Positions 9,074 to 17,053 are shown, numbered from the stretch's first letter. The stretch is 64,000 nt of DNA from CAIKMD01 sp963729935 (GCA_963729935.1 CAVSPW010000002.1:434001-498000); one strand, 5' to 3'. The notes: generated by a model from the letters alone, not told the origin. Made by a program: numbers and translations.

Positions 9074-9097
9074 GCCGGATCTGTATCCGGCGTTATT
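9074..9097 (+). terminator. Candidate terminator after thiE
   Basis: GCCGGAT (9074-9080) and ATCCGGC (9085-9091) form a perfect 7-bp stem with a four-base loop, followed by GTTATT. The T tract is weak. The position right after the thiE stop fits an operon end. Confidence 0.55.
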
Positions 9098-9116
9098 CCG
9101 CCGCGAGAGCCCACGC

Positions 9117-9464
9117 TCAGGCCAGAATATCGGTCGAGGCGCTCGCCTTCTTGTCGGTCGCCTGCTTGATCTGGTTTTTGATGTCCTGGGCCATCTGCTT
9201 CTCGATCGCTTGACGTTTCTCTGGCGACATCGCCTCAAGATCCTTTCGGGTGAGGTGATGGCTCGCCAGCCAGGCATCCTCCAGCCGCTCGGCCGGGGAT
9301 TCCTTCATGTAGTTGAGAAAAATCTGCTTGGCCGTGTCGCCAGCGGACGCCGTCGGGTCGATTGACGTTCCGGACGACGCGCTTTGTGTTTGCTGGGATT
9401 TGGTTGCCGACCCCGGCCTCAGCGACGACGCATAAAATCCCGCATAGGTATTTGAAATCTGCAT
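9117..9464 (-). CDS. Conserved hypothetical protein, small and hydrophilic
   Basis: A 115-residue protein with a Ser/Thr/Gln-rich N-terminal half and a predicted helical C-terminal half. The helical part contains IFLNYMKESPAERLEDAW and a Lys/Gln-rich stretch ending in QATDKKAS. It resembles, from memory, short proteins of unknown function in other alphaproteobacteria with the NYMK-PAER-W-LT pattern. There is no signal peptide or transmembrane segment. Of two in-frame ATGs six bases apart, the second (9464) is better placed after GCGGAG. It stands alone, convergent with thiE and preceded by about 230 bases with no recognised feature. Confidence 0.75.
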   Translation of the reverse strand: MQISNTYAGFYASSLRPGSATKSQQTQSASSGTSIDPTASAGDTAKQIFLNYMKESPAERLEDAWLASHHLTRKDLEAMSPEKRQAIEKQMAQDIKNQIKQATDKKASASTDILA

Positions 9465-9695
9465 CGGCATCTCCGCGACAACGATAACGGCTCACCCGCC
9501 CGCGAGCGGCCGATGAGCGAGGAGTGGCGGATGCAGGTCTCGTGCCAAGGACGAGGATGATTTACGGCGTTGAAAGCGTCGCAAGCGCGTCACGATCCAT
9601 GCGCGGAACTTGCCTCGACATCGCGCGCGAAGGGCAATTTTTGCCACGCCGCGGCAGATTTTTCGGGCCGGCTTACCGGCGTCGGCGCATCCGCT

Positions 9696-10721
9696 TCAGA
9701 CCGGCACCCAGAGCACCTCGTCGATATGGTTGGCGCCCGAAGCCAGCATGACGAGCCGGTCGAAGCCCAAGGCAATGCCGGCACTTTCGGGCAATCCATG
9801 TTCCAAGGCCGCGAGGAAATCCTCGTCGACCGGATAGGTCTCGCCATAGAGCGCGCGCTTCTTCGCCTGATCGGCGGCGAAGCGCCGCGCCTGCTCCTTG
9901 GCGTCGGTCAGCTCGCCGAAGGCGTTGGCCAACTCGAGCCCGCAAACATAGAGCTCGAAACGCTCGCAGAGACGCTTATCGCCCGGCTTCGCGCGCGCGA
10001 GCGCCGCCATCGAGATCGGATAATCGTAGAGCACGGTGGGCGCGCCGATACCAAGCTTGGGCTCGATCGCGGCGAGGAAGATGCGAAAGAACAGATCCTC
10101 CCAGCTATCGCCTTGATGCGGCGCGATGCCGAGCGGGCGCGCGGCTTCGGCCAGGAGATCGAGACGCGGCGTTTCAGGATCGGGCGCCGTCGCGAGAATG
10201 TCGATGCCGCAGAAGCGCGCGAAAGCCTCCACCACCGTCAGCCGTTCCCATGGCGCATGCGGATCGCAGACCCGCCCCCGCCAGGTGAAGAGCGAAACGC
10301 CCGCCGCGCGTAAGAGGGCCTCACAATCTTCGATCAGATCGAGATAGGAGGCGCCGGCGCGATACCATTCGAGCATCGAGAATTCGGGCGAATGCGTGGC
10401 ACCGCGTTCGCCATTGCGGAAGCAATGGGTGAGTTGGAAAATGCGCGGCATTCCGGCGACCAGGAGCTTCTTCATCGCATATTCGGGCGAGGTGTGGAGG
10501 AAATAGGCCGCCGGCGCTTCACCCGGCGCCGCGAACGTCGTCGCGAAAGCTTTGAGATGCGGCTCGAGACCGGGGCTCCTTTGCAAAGCCGGAGTCTCGA
10601 CCTCGATGAAGCCGCGCGTTGAGAACACCTCGCGCGTCGCGCGCAGCACATGGCCGCGCGCCTCGAGGTGGGGACGGCGGCGTTCGAGGCTTTCCGGCAA
10701 CCACCATGCGCCCCCGCTCAT
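9696..10721 (-). CDS. epmA: EF-P lysine lysyltransferase EpmA (GenX/PoxA)
   Basis: A 341-residue paralogue of the class II lysyl-tRNA synthetase catalytic core, lacking the anticodon-binding domain. EpmA ligates (R)-beta-lysine onto the conserved lysine of elongation factor P. The class II motifs are visible: GFIEVETPALQ (motif 1), CFRNGERGATHSPEFSMLEWY in two adjacent parts (motif 2), and a C-terminal GIALGFDRLVML (motif 3). It is divergent from efp, 92 bases away, which strongly supports the EF-P-modifying role over a free lysyl-tRNA synthetase. The beta-lysine-producing mutase EpmB is not in the window. Confidence 0.94.
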   Translation of the reverse strand: MSGGAWWLPESLERRRPHLEARGHVLRATREVFSTRGFIEVETPALQRSPGLEPHLKAFATTFAAPGEAPAAYFLHTSPEYAMKKLLVAGMPRIFQLTHCFRNGERGATHSPEFSMLEWYRAGASYLDLIEDCEALLRAAGVSLFTWRGRVCDPHAPWERLTVVEAFARFCGIDILATAPDPETPRLDLLAEAARPLGIAPHQGDSWEDLFFRIFLAAIEPKLGIGAPTVLYDYPISMAALARAKPGDKRLCERFELYVCGLELANAFGELTDAKEQARRFAADQAKKRALYGETYPVDEDFLAALEHGLPESAGIALGFDRLVMLASGANHIDEVLWVPV

Positions 10722-10813
10722 GGGCCTCCCCCTTTCATTGGCGCGTCCAAACTGCTAGGAACCTGCGCCAAATCCCATGCCCGCCGCAACTGCCGCGCCA
10801 AAAGGAAGCGCCC

Positions 10814-11380
10814 ATGAAGATCAATGCCATCGACATCAAGCCGGGCTATGTGCTCGAAGCCCAGGGCAAGCTCTGGCTCGTGTTGAAGCGGGAATTGGTT
10901 CAGCCCGGCAAGGGCGGCTCCTTCGCCCAGGTCGAAATGCGCGATCTGAAGACCGGCACCAAGACCAGCGAGCGCTATCGCACCCAGGAGACGGTCGAGC
11001 GCGCCCAGCTCGATGAAAAGGAAATGCAATTCCTTTACATCGACGGCAACCAGGCCAATTTCATGGACAACGAGACCTATGAGCAGCTCGCGGTCGATCG
11101 CGAGATGATCGGCGAGTCGGCCGATTTCCTGCGCGAGGGCATGATCTGCACCGTCCAGCTCCACGAGGGCGCGCCGCTCTCGGTCACGCTCCCGCAATCC
11201 GTCGTCGTGGAGGTGGTCGAGGCCGATCCGGTGGTGAGAGGACAGACGGCCTCGTCCTCCTACAAGCCAGGCAAGCTCGAGAACGGGCGGCGCGTGATGA
11301 TCCCGCCCCATATCGAGGCGGGCACGCGCATCGTCGTCAACACGGCCGACGGCAGCTACATCGAGCGCGCCAAGGATTGA
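10814..11380 (+). CDS. efp: Translation elongation factor P
   Basis: A 188-residue EF-P that relieves ribosome stalling at polyproline. It has the KOW-like N-terminal domain with the modified loop QPGKGGSF, placing the target lysine at residue 33, then two OB domains ending in TRIVVNTADGSYIERAKD. The ATG at 10814 follows AAAGGAAG. Lysine at the loop tip matches the EpmA-type system encoded divergently. A polyproline-rich protein made nearby (12258-13376) is the kind of product that needs EF-P. Confidence 0.97.
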   Translation: MKINAIDIKPGYVLEAQGKLWLVLKRELVQPGKGGSFAQVEMRDLKTGTKTSERYRTQETVERAQLDEKEMQFLYIDGNQANFMDNETYEQLAVDREMIGESADFLREGMICTVQLHEGAPLSVTLPQSVVVEVVEADPVVRGQTASSSYKPGKLENGRRVMIPPHIEAGTRIVVNTADGSYIERAKD

Positions 11381-11389
11381 TGCGGCCGG

Positions 11390-12205
11390 ATGGCGATTCG
11401 CTCGGCGCTCATCAACGTCATGTCCGCCGCCGCATTGAAGGCGGCGCGCGGCCTCATTCGCGACTTCGGCGAAGTCGAGCAGCTCCAAGTTTCAATCAAG
11501 GGCCCCGGCGATTTCGTGTCCTCGGCCGATTTGAAGGCCGAGCAGGTCCTGAAGGCGGAACTGGGTAAGGCACGCCCCGGCTATGGCTTCCTGATGGAAG
11601 AGAGCGGCCCCGCGCCCGGGAGCGACGCCCATCACCGCTGGATCGTCGATCCCCTCGACGGCACCACGAATTTCCTTCATGGCATCCCGCATTGGTCGAT
11701 CTCGATCGCGCTGGAGCGCGACGGCGAGATCGTCGCGGCGCTGGTCTACGAGCCGCTGCGCGACGAGGTCTTCTGGGCCGAAAAGGGCGCCGGCGCCTTC
11801 GTCAATGATCGCCGCCTCAGGGTCTCGGCGCGCCGCAACCTGGCCGACGCGGTGATCGGCACCGGCATCCCCTTCCGCGAGCACGGCCAGCACCACGCCT
11901 ATCTGCGCACGCTCGGCGCGGTGATGGCGGCGACGAGCGGCGTCCGCCGACAGGGCTCGGCGGCCCTCGATCTCGCCTATGTCGCCGCCGGCCGCTTCGA
12001 CGGTTTCTGGGAATTCGGCCTGCAGCGCTGGGACATCGCGGCCGGGATCCTGCTCGTCCGCGAGGCCGGCGGCTATGTCAGCGACCTCGCCGGCGGACAT
12101 GGGATGCTCGAATCGGGCGATGTTCTGGCCGCCAATGATCACCTTCATCTCCCGCTTGCGCGTCTCCTTAAGCAAGCGCTGCATCCCGCTGTAACGACGC
12201 CATAG
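11390..12205 (+). CDS. suhB: Inositol monophosphatase family protein
   Basis: A 271-residue Mg-dependent sugar/inositol phosphatase. The metal-binding residues appear in MEESGP (Glu70-Glu71) and VDPLDGTTNF (Asp87, Asp90). The C-terminal WDIAAGILLVREAGG motif, with its catalytic-site Asp, is intact. It follows efp by nine bases in the same direction, as in several alphaproteobacteria. SuhB in enterobacteria also acts in rRNA antitermination; whether this protein does is not visible here. The enzyme family is secure and the physiological substrate is not. Confidence 0.93.
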   Translation: MAIRSALINVMSAAALKAARGLIRDFGEVEQLQVSIKGPGDFVSSADLKAEQVLKAELGKARPGYGFLMEESGPAPGSDAHHRWIVDPLDGTTNFLHGIPHWSISIALERDGEIVAALVYEPLRDEVFWAEKGAGAFVNDRRLRVSARRNLADAVIGTGIPFREHGQHHAYLRTLGAVMAATSGVRRQGSAALDLAYVAAGRFDGFWEFGLQRWDIAAGILLVREAGGYVSDLAGGHGMLESGDVLAANDHLHLPLARLLKQALHPAVTTP

Positions 12206-12257
12206 TGGCAGTGCCGGCGCGCTTGAGCTAGGCTGACGGCTCGCGAGCAGCATTCGG

Positions 12258-13376
12258 ATGGAAATCCCGTTGATGGCTCTCCTCGCTTCACGGTTCACGG
12301 CGCGTACGACCCGCCGCCTACGCGGCGCAGGCTGTCGCTGCGCGCTGGGCTTCGGGCTCGCGCTTGCCATGATCTCGAGCGCGTCGGCGCAGGTGCTGGT
12401 CGGCAGCGACCGGCCGCCCGGCGTCACTATCGATCAAAGCGTGCTCGACCAGTTGGGTCCGCCGCCGACCCTGCCGCAATTATTCGGCGCGCGCGGCGCA
12501 AGCGAGCCTCAGGCGGCGGCGCCGCAGGCGCAAACCCGCCCATCGGCGAAGGTCTCGCGGCCGAGCGCCAGGGCGAAAAAGACGCCGGCGAAACCACGCA
12601 AGGTCGTTCGCAAGAAAGTCACGAGCAACAAGCTTGCGCGCAAGCCGGCGCCGAAGCGCAAGACCACGGCGAAGAGACGCTCCACGATCCATCTTACCCC
12701 GCCCGGCGCTCAAGCCGTCGACAAGTCGCGGGCGGCGCGTGAAGCAAAACCGGCGACGCCGAAAAAGCCTTCGGTTGCTGCGCTTGCGCCTCCGCCGCCG
12801 GCGCCGATGCCGACCGCGCCTCAACCCGTCGCAGTACCCGCCGCGCCGGTCGTGCCCCCGACGCCACCGCATGTGGAGGCGCCCAATCCGCCGGCCCAGC
12901 CCTCGGCACAAGCGCAAGCCGATTCGGCCCCGATCCCCCTGACCGCGCCGCCTCCGCCGACGCCCCCGCGCGCGCCGGCCCCAAAAGCCGAGGCACCGAC
13001 CAACGGCAAGACCACAGCGCAACGCCCATCGACGCAAGTGGCCTCGGCCGCGACCGTCGGCACCGCACTCGGTCCCGTGAAGTTTCCCGCAGGCGTTACG
13101 GAAGTGCCGCCCGGCTCGCGGCCGGCTCTCGACGCCGTGGCGGCGAAGCTTCTGGCCAATAATTCCTTGCGTGTGCTGCTGATCGCGCATGCGACCGGCG
13201 GGGCGGATGAGGCGATGGAGGCGCGCCGCATTTCGCTGGCGCGCGCCGTCGCGGTCCGGGCCTATCTCATCGAGAAGGGCGTGCGCAGCCTGCGCGTGGA
13301 CGTGCGTGCGCTCGGCAATCGTTCGGATGATGGCCCGGCAACCGATGAGGTCGATCTCCAGCTCGTCACCCAATAG
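12258..13376 (+). CDS. Secreted Pro/Ala/Lys-rich protein with C-terminal OmpA-like domain
   Basis: A 372-residue protein. Residues 1-45 form a twin-Arg-rich N-region, a hydrophobic core and an ASAQ cleavage site, so it is probably exported. Residues 75-160 are strongly basic (repeated KK, RK, KPAPKRK). Residues 165-255 are Pro/Ala-rich with runs such as APPPPAPMP and TAPPPPTPPRAP. The last 105 residues resemble an OmpA/MotB peptidoglycan-binding fold: a FPAGVTEVPPGSRPALDAVA start, an SLRVLLIAHATGG strand, an ARRISLARAVAVRAYL helix and DVRALGNRSDDGPATDEVDL. An alternative start is ATG 12273. It heads a module with a MotA-like and an OmpA-domain protein, suggesting an envelope-spanning role. 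Confidence 0.85.
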   Translation: MEIPLMALLASRFTARTTRRLRGAGCRCALGFGLALAMISSASAQVLVGSDRPPGVTIDQSVLDQLGPPPTLPQLFGARGASEPQAAAPQAQTRPSAKVSRPSARAKKTPAKPRKVVRKKVTSNKLARKPAPKRKTTAKRRSTIHLTPPGAQAVDKSRAAREAKPATPKKPSVAALAPPPPAPMPTAPQPVAVPAAPVVPPTPPHVEAPNPPAQPSAQAQADSAPIPLTAPPPPTPPRAPAPKAEAPTNGKTTAQRPSTQVASAATVGTALGPVKFPAGVTEVPPGSRPALDAVAAKLLANNSLRVLLIAHATGGADEAMEARRISLARAVAVRAYLIEKGVRSLRVDVRALGNRSDDGPATDEVDLQLVTQ

Positions 13377-13411
13377 CCGCCGCCATCGCTTACAGAACGA
13401 GGGCCCAGACC

Positions 13412-14557
13412 GTGACTCGCCCGCGCAAATATCTCTTCCGTATGACCGTCTTTCTGCTCGCCGTGGCCGCCGGCGCCGCACTGCTGGGACGGCCGCTCAC
13501 CCAATATTTCCTCGGCAATCCCGCCGTGAACGGGATCATTCTCGGCATCCTCCTGGCGGGCATCGCCTACATCTTCCACCAGGTCATCCTGCTCAATCCC
13601 GAGGTGACCTGGATCGAGAAGTTCCGAATCAGCCCGGATGCGCCCAACGCACCCGCGGCACCGCGCCTGCTTTCGTCCATGGCAGCCATGCTCGCCGACC
13701 GCCGCGGCGGCAAAGTGAGCCTCTCGGCGACCGCGTTGCGGACGCTGCTCGACGGCATCGCGTCGCGTCTCGAGGAGACGCGCGAGACCTCGCGCTACCT
13801 CATCGGCTTACTCGTGTTCTTGGGCTTGCTCGGCACTTTCTACGGCCTGCTCGAGACCGTGCAGTCGGTCAAAGGCGTGATCGGCGGGCTTTCGGTCGGC
13901 CCCAGCGACGTGGCGCGCGCCTTCAGCGACCTGCAGGCCCGGCTCGAGACACCCTTGGGCGGCATGAGCACCGCCTTCAGCGCATCGCTCTTCGGCCTCG
14001 CCGGCTCGCTCATCCTCGGTTTCCTCGATTTGCAGGCGGGCTTGGCGCTCAACCGCTTCTACAACGATCTCGAAGAATGGCTGTCGGCCTCAACCCGTCT
14101 GTCGGCAAGCGGATCGGCCGGCGACGGGCTCGACACCTCGGCCCCGGCCTTCGTTCAGGCGCTGCTCGAACAGACCGCCGACGGGCTCGACAAGCTGCAG
14201 CGCACCCTGGGGCGCGGCGAGGAAAGCCGCATCACGGCCAATAACAACCTCATCACCTTGACCGAGCGGCTGGCGCTGTTGAGCGACCAGATTCGCACCG
14301 AGCAAAGCCTTCTGGTCAAGCTCGCCGAGCAGCACATCGAGTTGAAGCCGGTGCTGCAGCGGCTCGCCGATAGCAGCGCATCGACGCCCTTCGACGAGGA
14401 GGCACGCTCGCATCTGCGCAACATCGAGGTGCATTTGGTGCGGCTCGCCGAGGATCTGGCGCAGGGGCGCGGCGATTCGGTCCAGGAGATCCGCAGCGAG
14501 ATCCGTCTTCTCGCCCGCACCATGGCAACGCTGGCGAAAGAGCCGGCGGCGGATTGA
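13412..14557 (+). CDS. MotA/TolQ/ExbB-like proton channel protein
   Basis: A 381-residue inner-membrane protein with four likely membrane segments, near residues 10-28, 40-60, 129-149 and 190-208. The third and fourth carry the small-residue pattern GLLGTFYGLLETV and STAFSASLFGLAGSLILGF typical of MotA/TolQ/ExbB proton channels. A cytoplasmic loop of about 65 residues separates TM2 and TM3. After TM4 there are about 170 residues of predicted helix, longer than in TolQ. The partner 22 bases downstream has a MotB-like membrane helix. The pair probably forms a 5:2-type ion-driven motor unit; what it drives is unknown. No flagellar genes lie nearby. Confidence 0.88.
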   Translation: MTRPRKYLFRMTVFLLAVAAGAALLGRPLTQYFLGNPAVNGIILGILLAGIAYIFHQVILLNPEVTWIEKFRISPDAPNAPAAPRLLSSMAAMLADRRGGKVSLSATALRTLLDGIASRLEETRETSRYLIGLLVFLGLLGTFYGLLETVQSVKGVIGGLSVGPSDVARAFSDLQARLETPLGGMSTAFSASLFGLAGSLILGFLDLQAGLALNRFYNDLEEWLSASTRLSASGSAGDGLDTSAPAFVQALLEQTADGLDKLQRTLGRGEESRITANNNLITLTERLALLSDQIRTEQSLLVKLAEQHIELKPVLQRLADSSASTPFDEEARSHLRNIEVHLVRLAEDLAQGRGDSVQEIRSEIRLLARTMATLAKEPAAD

Positions 14558-14578
14558 GCCGGATAGCCCGCTAGCGCC

Positions 14579-15586
14579 ATGGCGATCTCCTCCCGCCGCC
14601 GCCGCCGTCCCGGCATCGACATCTGGCCCGGCTTCGTCGATGCGCTGTCGCAGCTCGTCATGGTCATCGTGTTCGTGCTGCTCGTGTTCACCGCCGGGCA
14701 GTTCTATCTGACCGATGCGCTGTCGGGCCGCGATGCGGCGCTGCAGAAGCTGACGCAACAGATCAACCAACTGGCCGATTTGCTGTCGATGGCGCGCAAC
14801 AGCAACAGCGATCTGCAGACGCAATTGATGCAGATCACCCGCCAGCTCGGGGCCGCGAACCAGCAGCGCGACCAGACCAGCCAGGCGCTCGCCACCGAGC
14901 AAACGCATGGCGCGCAACTGCAGACCCAGCTTCAGGCTTCGGAACAGAAGGCGAGCGAGGCGCAGAGCACGATCGACATGCTCAACCAGCAAATGGCCGC
15001 GCTGCGCCAGCAGCTTGTCCAGATCGCGGCGGCGCTCGATCTGTCCGAGACCAAGAGCAAGCAGCAGGAAACCCAGATCGCCGATCTCGGCCAGAAGCTC
15101 AATCAGGCGCTTCTCAGCAAGGTCGAGGAACTCGCGCGCTATCGCTCGGAATTCTTCGGCCGGCTGCGCGACGCGCTGGGCAACCGCCCGGACATCCACA
15201 TCGTGGGCGACCGCTTCGTCTTCCAATCCGAGGTCCTGTTCGACCCTGCCAACGCCCAATTGAGCGCCGGGGCCAAACAGCGCCTGAGCATCGTGGCTTC
15301 GGCCTTGAAAGACATTTCCAAGGAAATTCCCACGGATATCCCGTGGGTCTTGCGGGTGGACGGCCATACCGACAAGCGGCCCATCAACACGGCGCAATTC
15401 CCGTCGAATTGGGAATTATCGTCGGCGCGAGCCATTTCGGTGGTGAACTTCCTGATATCTCAGGGAATACCGCCCGACCGCCTGGTTGCGGCCGGTTTCG
15501 GCGAATACGATCCGGTCGATCCGGCGGATACGGACGCGGCCTTTAGCAAGAATCGCCGAATCGAACTGAAGCTGACGGAGCGCTGA
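14579..15586 (+). CDS. MotB/OmpA-domain peptidoglycan-binding protein
   Basis: A 335-residue protein with a short basic N-terminus, one membrane helix (about residues 24-42), a long Gln/Ala-rich coiled coil (about 45-205) and a C-terminal OmpA peptidoglycan-binding domain. Asp21 at the start of the helix (FVDALSQLVMVIVF) sits where MotB has its proton-carrying aspartate. The OmpA domain shows LRVDGHTDKRPI, NWELSSARAISVV and SKNRRIELKL. The coiled coil is much longer than in flagellar MotB and would span a large part of the periplasm. It is the downstream partner of the MotA-like gene. Confidence 0.92.
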   Translation: MAISSRRRRRPGIDIWPGFVDALSQLVMVIVFVLLVFTAGQFYLTDALSGRDAALQKLTQQINQLADLLSMARNSNSDLQTQLMQITRQLGAANQQRDQTSQALATEQTHGAQLQTQLQASEQKASEAQSTIDMLNQQMAALRQQLVQIAAALDLSETKSKQQETQIADLGQKLNQALLSKVEELARYRSEFFGRLRDALGNRPDIHIVGDRFVFQSEVLFDPANAQLSAGAKQRLSIVASALKDISKEIPTDIPWVLRVDGHTDKRPINTAQFPSNWELSSARAISVVNFLISQGIPPDRLVAAGFGEYDPVDPADTDAAFSKNRRIELKLTER

Positions 15587-15683
15587 CGCCCAAGGCGAAG
15601 CCCCCAGGCGCCCGCACCAAAGCAATGCCGCCCATCATCGTCCCGTGCTTGGCGGCGCGGGGTCTCGGACGGCCAGACGAAGA

Positions 15684-15968
15684 TTAACGACGGCCCTTGC
15701 GCTTCGTCTTCTTGGCTTTCTTTTTGGCCTTGCCGCGCTTTGCCATCCCCCGCGCGGGCGCGGCCTTGCGCTTCGCCTTCTTGGCCTTTTTGGCAATCTT
15801 CGCCTTCTTGGCTGCGCGCTTCGGCTTTGCCTTTGCCTTTGCCTTGGCTTTCGCTTTGGCCGCAGCCTTTTTCCGCGGCGGTGCCGGCGCGTAAGCGGGC
15901 GGCATCGGCGGAATGGGCGGAATAGGCGGGTAGGACGGGCCGTTGCTGTCGTCGGTTCCGTCGGTCAT
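15684..15968 (-). CDS. Lys/Ala-rich, histone H1-like basic protein
   Basis: A 94-residue protein of extreme composition. The first 30 residues are Pro/Tyr-rich (PPIPPIPPMPPAYAPAPP) and the rest is almost only Lys, Ala and Arg, with repeated KAKAKAK and AKKAKKAKRK units and a KRKGRR end. The start at 15968 is preceded by a GGGGGTGAG sequence. Such tails resemble histone H1-like DNA-binding proteins of bacteria. Because low-complexity GC-rich DNA can keep frames open by chance, I rate it below neighbouring genes, but the start signal and the low-GC promoter-like DNA upstream support it. A nucleoid or RNA-binding role is inference from charge alone. Confidence 0.7.
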   Translation of the reverse strand: MTDGTDDSNGPSYPPIPPIPPMPPAYAPAPPRKKAAAKAKAKAKAKAKPKRAAKKAKIAKKAKKAKRKAAPARGMAKRGKAKKKAKKTKRKGRR

Positions 15969-16092
15969 GGACTCACCCCCTTAACCAAATTGTTGCACAA
16001 AATTTTATATGAGAGGCGCGCGCGAAAGTCGAACGGATTTGCACGGCTTGATCGAGGAAAGCAGCGCGATCCCGTCTTCGGCCAAGGTCAAG

Positions 16093-16121
16093 TTGCGTCG
16101 CCGGCACGATTTGGCTATAAG
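16093..16121 (+). promoter_or_regulatory. Promoter of rpmE
   Basis: TTGCGT (16093-16098) and TATAAG (16116-16121) are separated by exactly 17 bases, a good housekeeping sigma match. Transcription would start about 18 bases before the rpmE start codon. Confidence 0.7.
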
Positions 16122-16145
16122 GCGAGGGCTTTTTTGGAGAGCGCG

Positions 16146-16370
16146 ATGAAGAAAAGCATTCATCCCGATTATCATGAAATTACCGTCCTGATGACGGACG
16201 GCACGAGCTACAAGACGCGCTCGACCTACGGCAAGGCCGGCGACACGCTGCATCTCGAAGTCGATTCGAAATCGCACCCGGCCTGGACCGGCGGCCAGCA
16301 ACGCTTGACCGATAGCGGCCAGCTCGCCCGCTTCAATAAGCGCTTCCAGGGCATCGGCCTGAAGAAATAA
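16146..16370 (+). CDS. rpmE: 50S ribosomal protein L31
   Basis: A 74-residue L31, the small protein bridging the large and small ribosomal subunits. It starts MKKSIHPDYHEI and contains a VDSKSHPAWTGGQQR block and an ARFNKRFQGIG end. It has no CxxC pair, so it is the zinc-free form common in alphaproteobacteria. The ATG at 16146 follows TTGGAGAGCGCG; an open frame upstream to 15645 is not coding. A promoter with 17-base spacing lies just upstream and a hairpin terminator follows. Confidence 0.96.
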   Translation: MKKSIHPDYHEITVLMTDGTSYKTRSTYGKAGDTLHLEVDSKSHPAWTGGQQRLTDSGQLARFNKRFQGIGLKK

Positions 16371-16412
16371 CCGCCGCGCCGGCGGCACGGGAGGGCGGTT
16401 TCCGCCCTTGAA
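16371..16412 (+). terminator. Candidate rpmE terminator
   Basis: Two hairpins follow the stop codon. CCGCCG/CGGCGG (16371-16385) has a three-base loop. GGGCGG/CCGCCC (16393-16407) has a TTT loop and is followed by TTGAATT. Confidence 0.55.
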
Positions 16413-16442
16413 TTCGGCGCTTCATACCCCCACCTCCATGCT

Positions 16443-16543
16443 GTCCGGGCGCCGCCAAGCGGGTCCGGACATTCGACGCGGCTGGCCCGGCCATGGTGGC
16501 GGGCGCGTCGCCGGTTCCATATTGCTCAATGGAGGATGTGGTC
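16443..16543 (+). promoter_or_regulatory. ROSE-like RNA thermometer in the hsp20 leader
   Basis: The leader folds into successive hairpins. GTCCGG (16443-16448) pairs with CCGGAC (16465-16470). GCCCGGCCA (16485-16493) pairs with TGGCGGGC (16497-16504) with one bulged G. The last hairpin has TCCAT (16516-16520) paired with ATGGA (16529-16533), which partly buries the ribosome binding site GGAGGA (16531-16536), seven bases before the ATG. The loop strand carries TTGCT (16522-16526), matching the U(U/C)GCU hallmark known for ROSE elements that control small heat-shock genes in rhizobia. At high temperature the last helix would melt and free the site. The pairing is seen in the sequence; the thermosensor function is inferred. 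Confidence 0.65.
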
Positions 16544-16999
16544 ATGAATAGCTTCGATTTCGCTCCCCTTTTCCGCTCGACCATCGGTTTCGACCGGCTG
16601 ACGCGGCTGGTCGACGCGGCGACGCAGCTCGACAGCAATGCGCTTTCCTATCCGCCCTACAACATCGAGGCGACCGGCGAGAACGCCTATCGCTTGACGA
16701 TGGCCGTGGCGGGTTTCGGCGCCGAGGATCTCGACATCACCGCCAAAGAAGGCGCGCTCGTCATCGCCGGCAAGGCGCAAAAGGATGAGGATCAGACTCG
16801 CTATCTTCACCGCGGCATCGCGCGGCGCGCCTTCGAGCGCCGCTTCCAGCTCGCCGACCATATCCGGGTCGCCGGCGCGAGCCTCGATAACGGGCTTCTC
16901 CATGTCGACCTCGTGCGCGAAGTGCCCGAGGCATTGAAGCCCCGCAAGATCGAGATCGCCGCGGGCAAGGCCCAGGCGATCGAACAAAAAGCCGCCTGA
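16544..16999 (+). CDS. Hsp20/IbpA family small heat shock protein
   Basis: A 151-residue small heat-shock chaperone that holds unfolding proteins in the cytoplasm. It contains the alpha-crystallin domain: YNIEATGENAYRLTMAVAGF at residues 38-57, then GALVIAGKAQKDED and the FERRFQLADHIRVAGASLDNGLLHVDL core. A short C-terminal tail ends with EQKAA. The ATG at 16544 follows GGAGGA with seven bases between. The leader has a ROSE-like fold, so synthesis is probably heat-induced at translation. A strong terminator follows, making this a single-gene unit. Confidence 0.94.
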   Translation: MNSFDFAPLFRSTIGFDRLTRLVDAATQLDSNALSYPPYNIEATGENAYRLTMAVAGFGAEDLDITAKEGALVIAGKAQKDEDQTRYLHRGIARRAFERRFQLADHIRVAGASLDNGLLHVDLVREVPEALKPRKIEIAAGKAQAIEQKAA

Positions 17000-17020
17000 T
17001 CGCTCGCGGCTTCGACAAAA

Positions 17021-17053
17021 ACGGGCGGCCCCACCGGGCCGCCCGTTTCGTTT
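17021..17053 (+). terminator. Rho-independent terminator after hsp20
   Basis: ACGGGCGGCCC (17021-17031) and GGGCCGCCCGT (17036-17046) form a perfect 11-bp stem with a four-base loop, followed by TTCGTTT and preceded by an A run. The symmetry may let it serve the converging minus-strand gene as well. Confidence 0.85.

Noticed and set aside
12258..15586. A Zorya-type anti-phage system, because of the MotA-like and MotB/OmpA-like pair
   Set aside because: No ZorC, ZorD or ZorE-like helicase or nuclease gene is adjacent. The neighbours are suhB and rpmE, and an extra OmpA-like protein precedes the pair, so a housekeeping envelope function is more likely.
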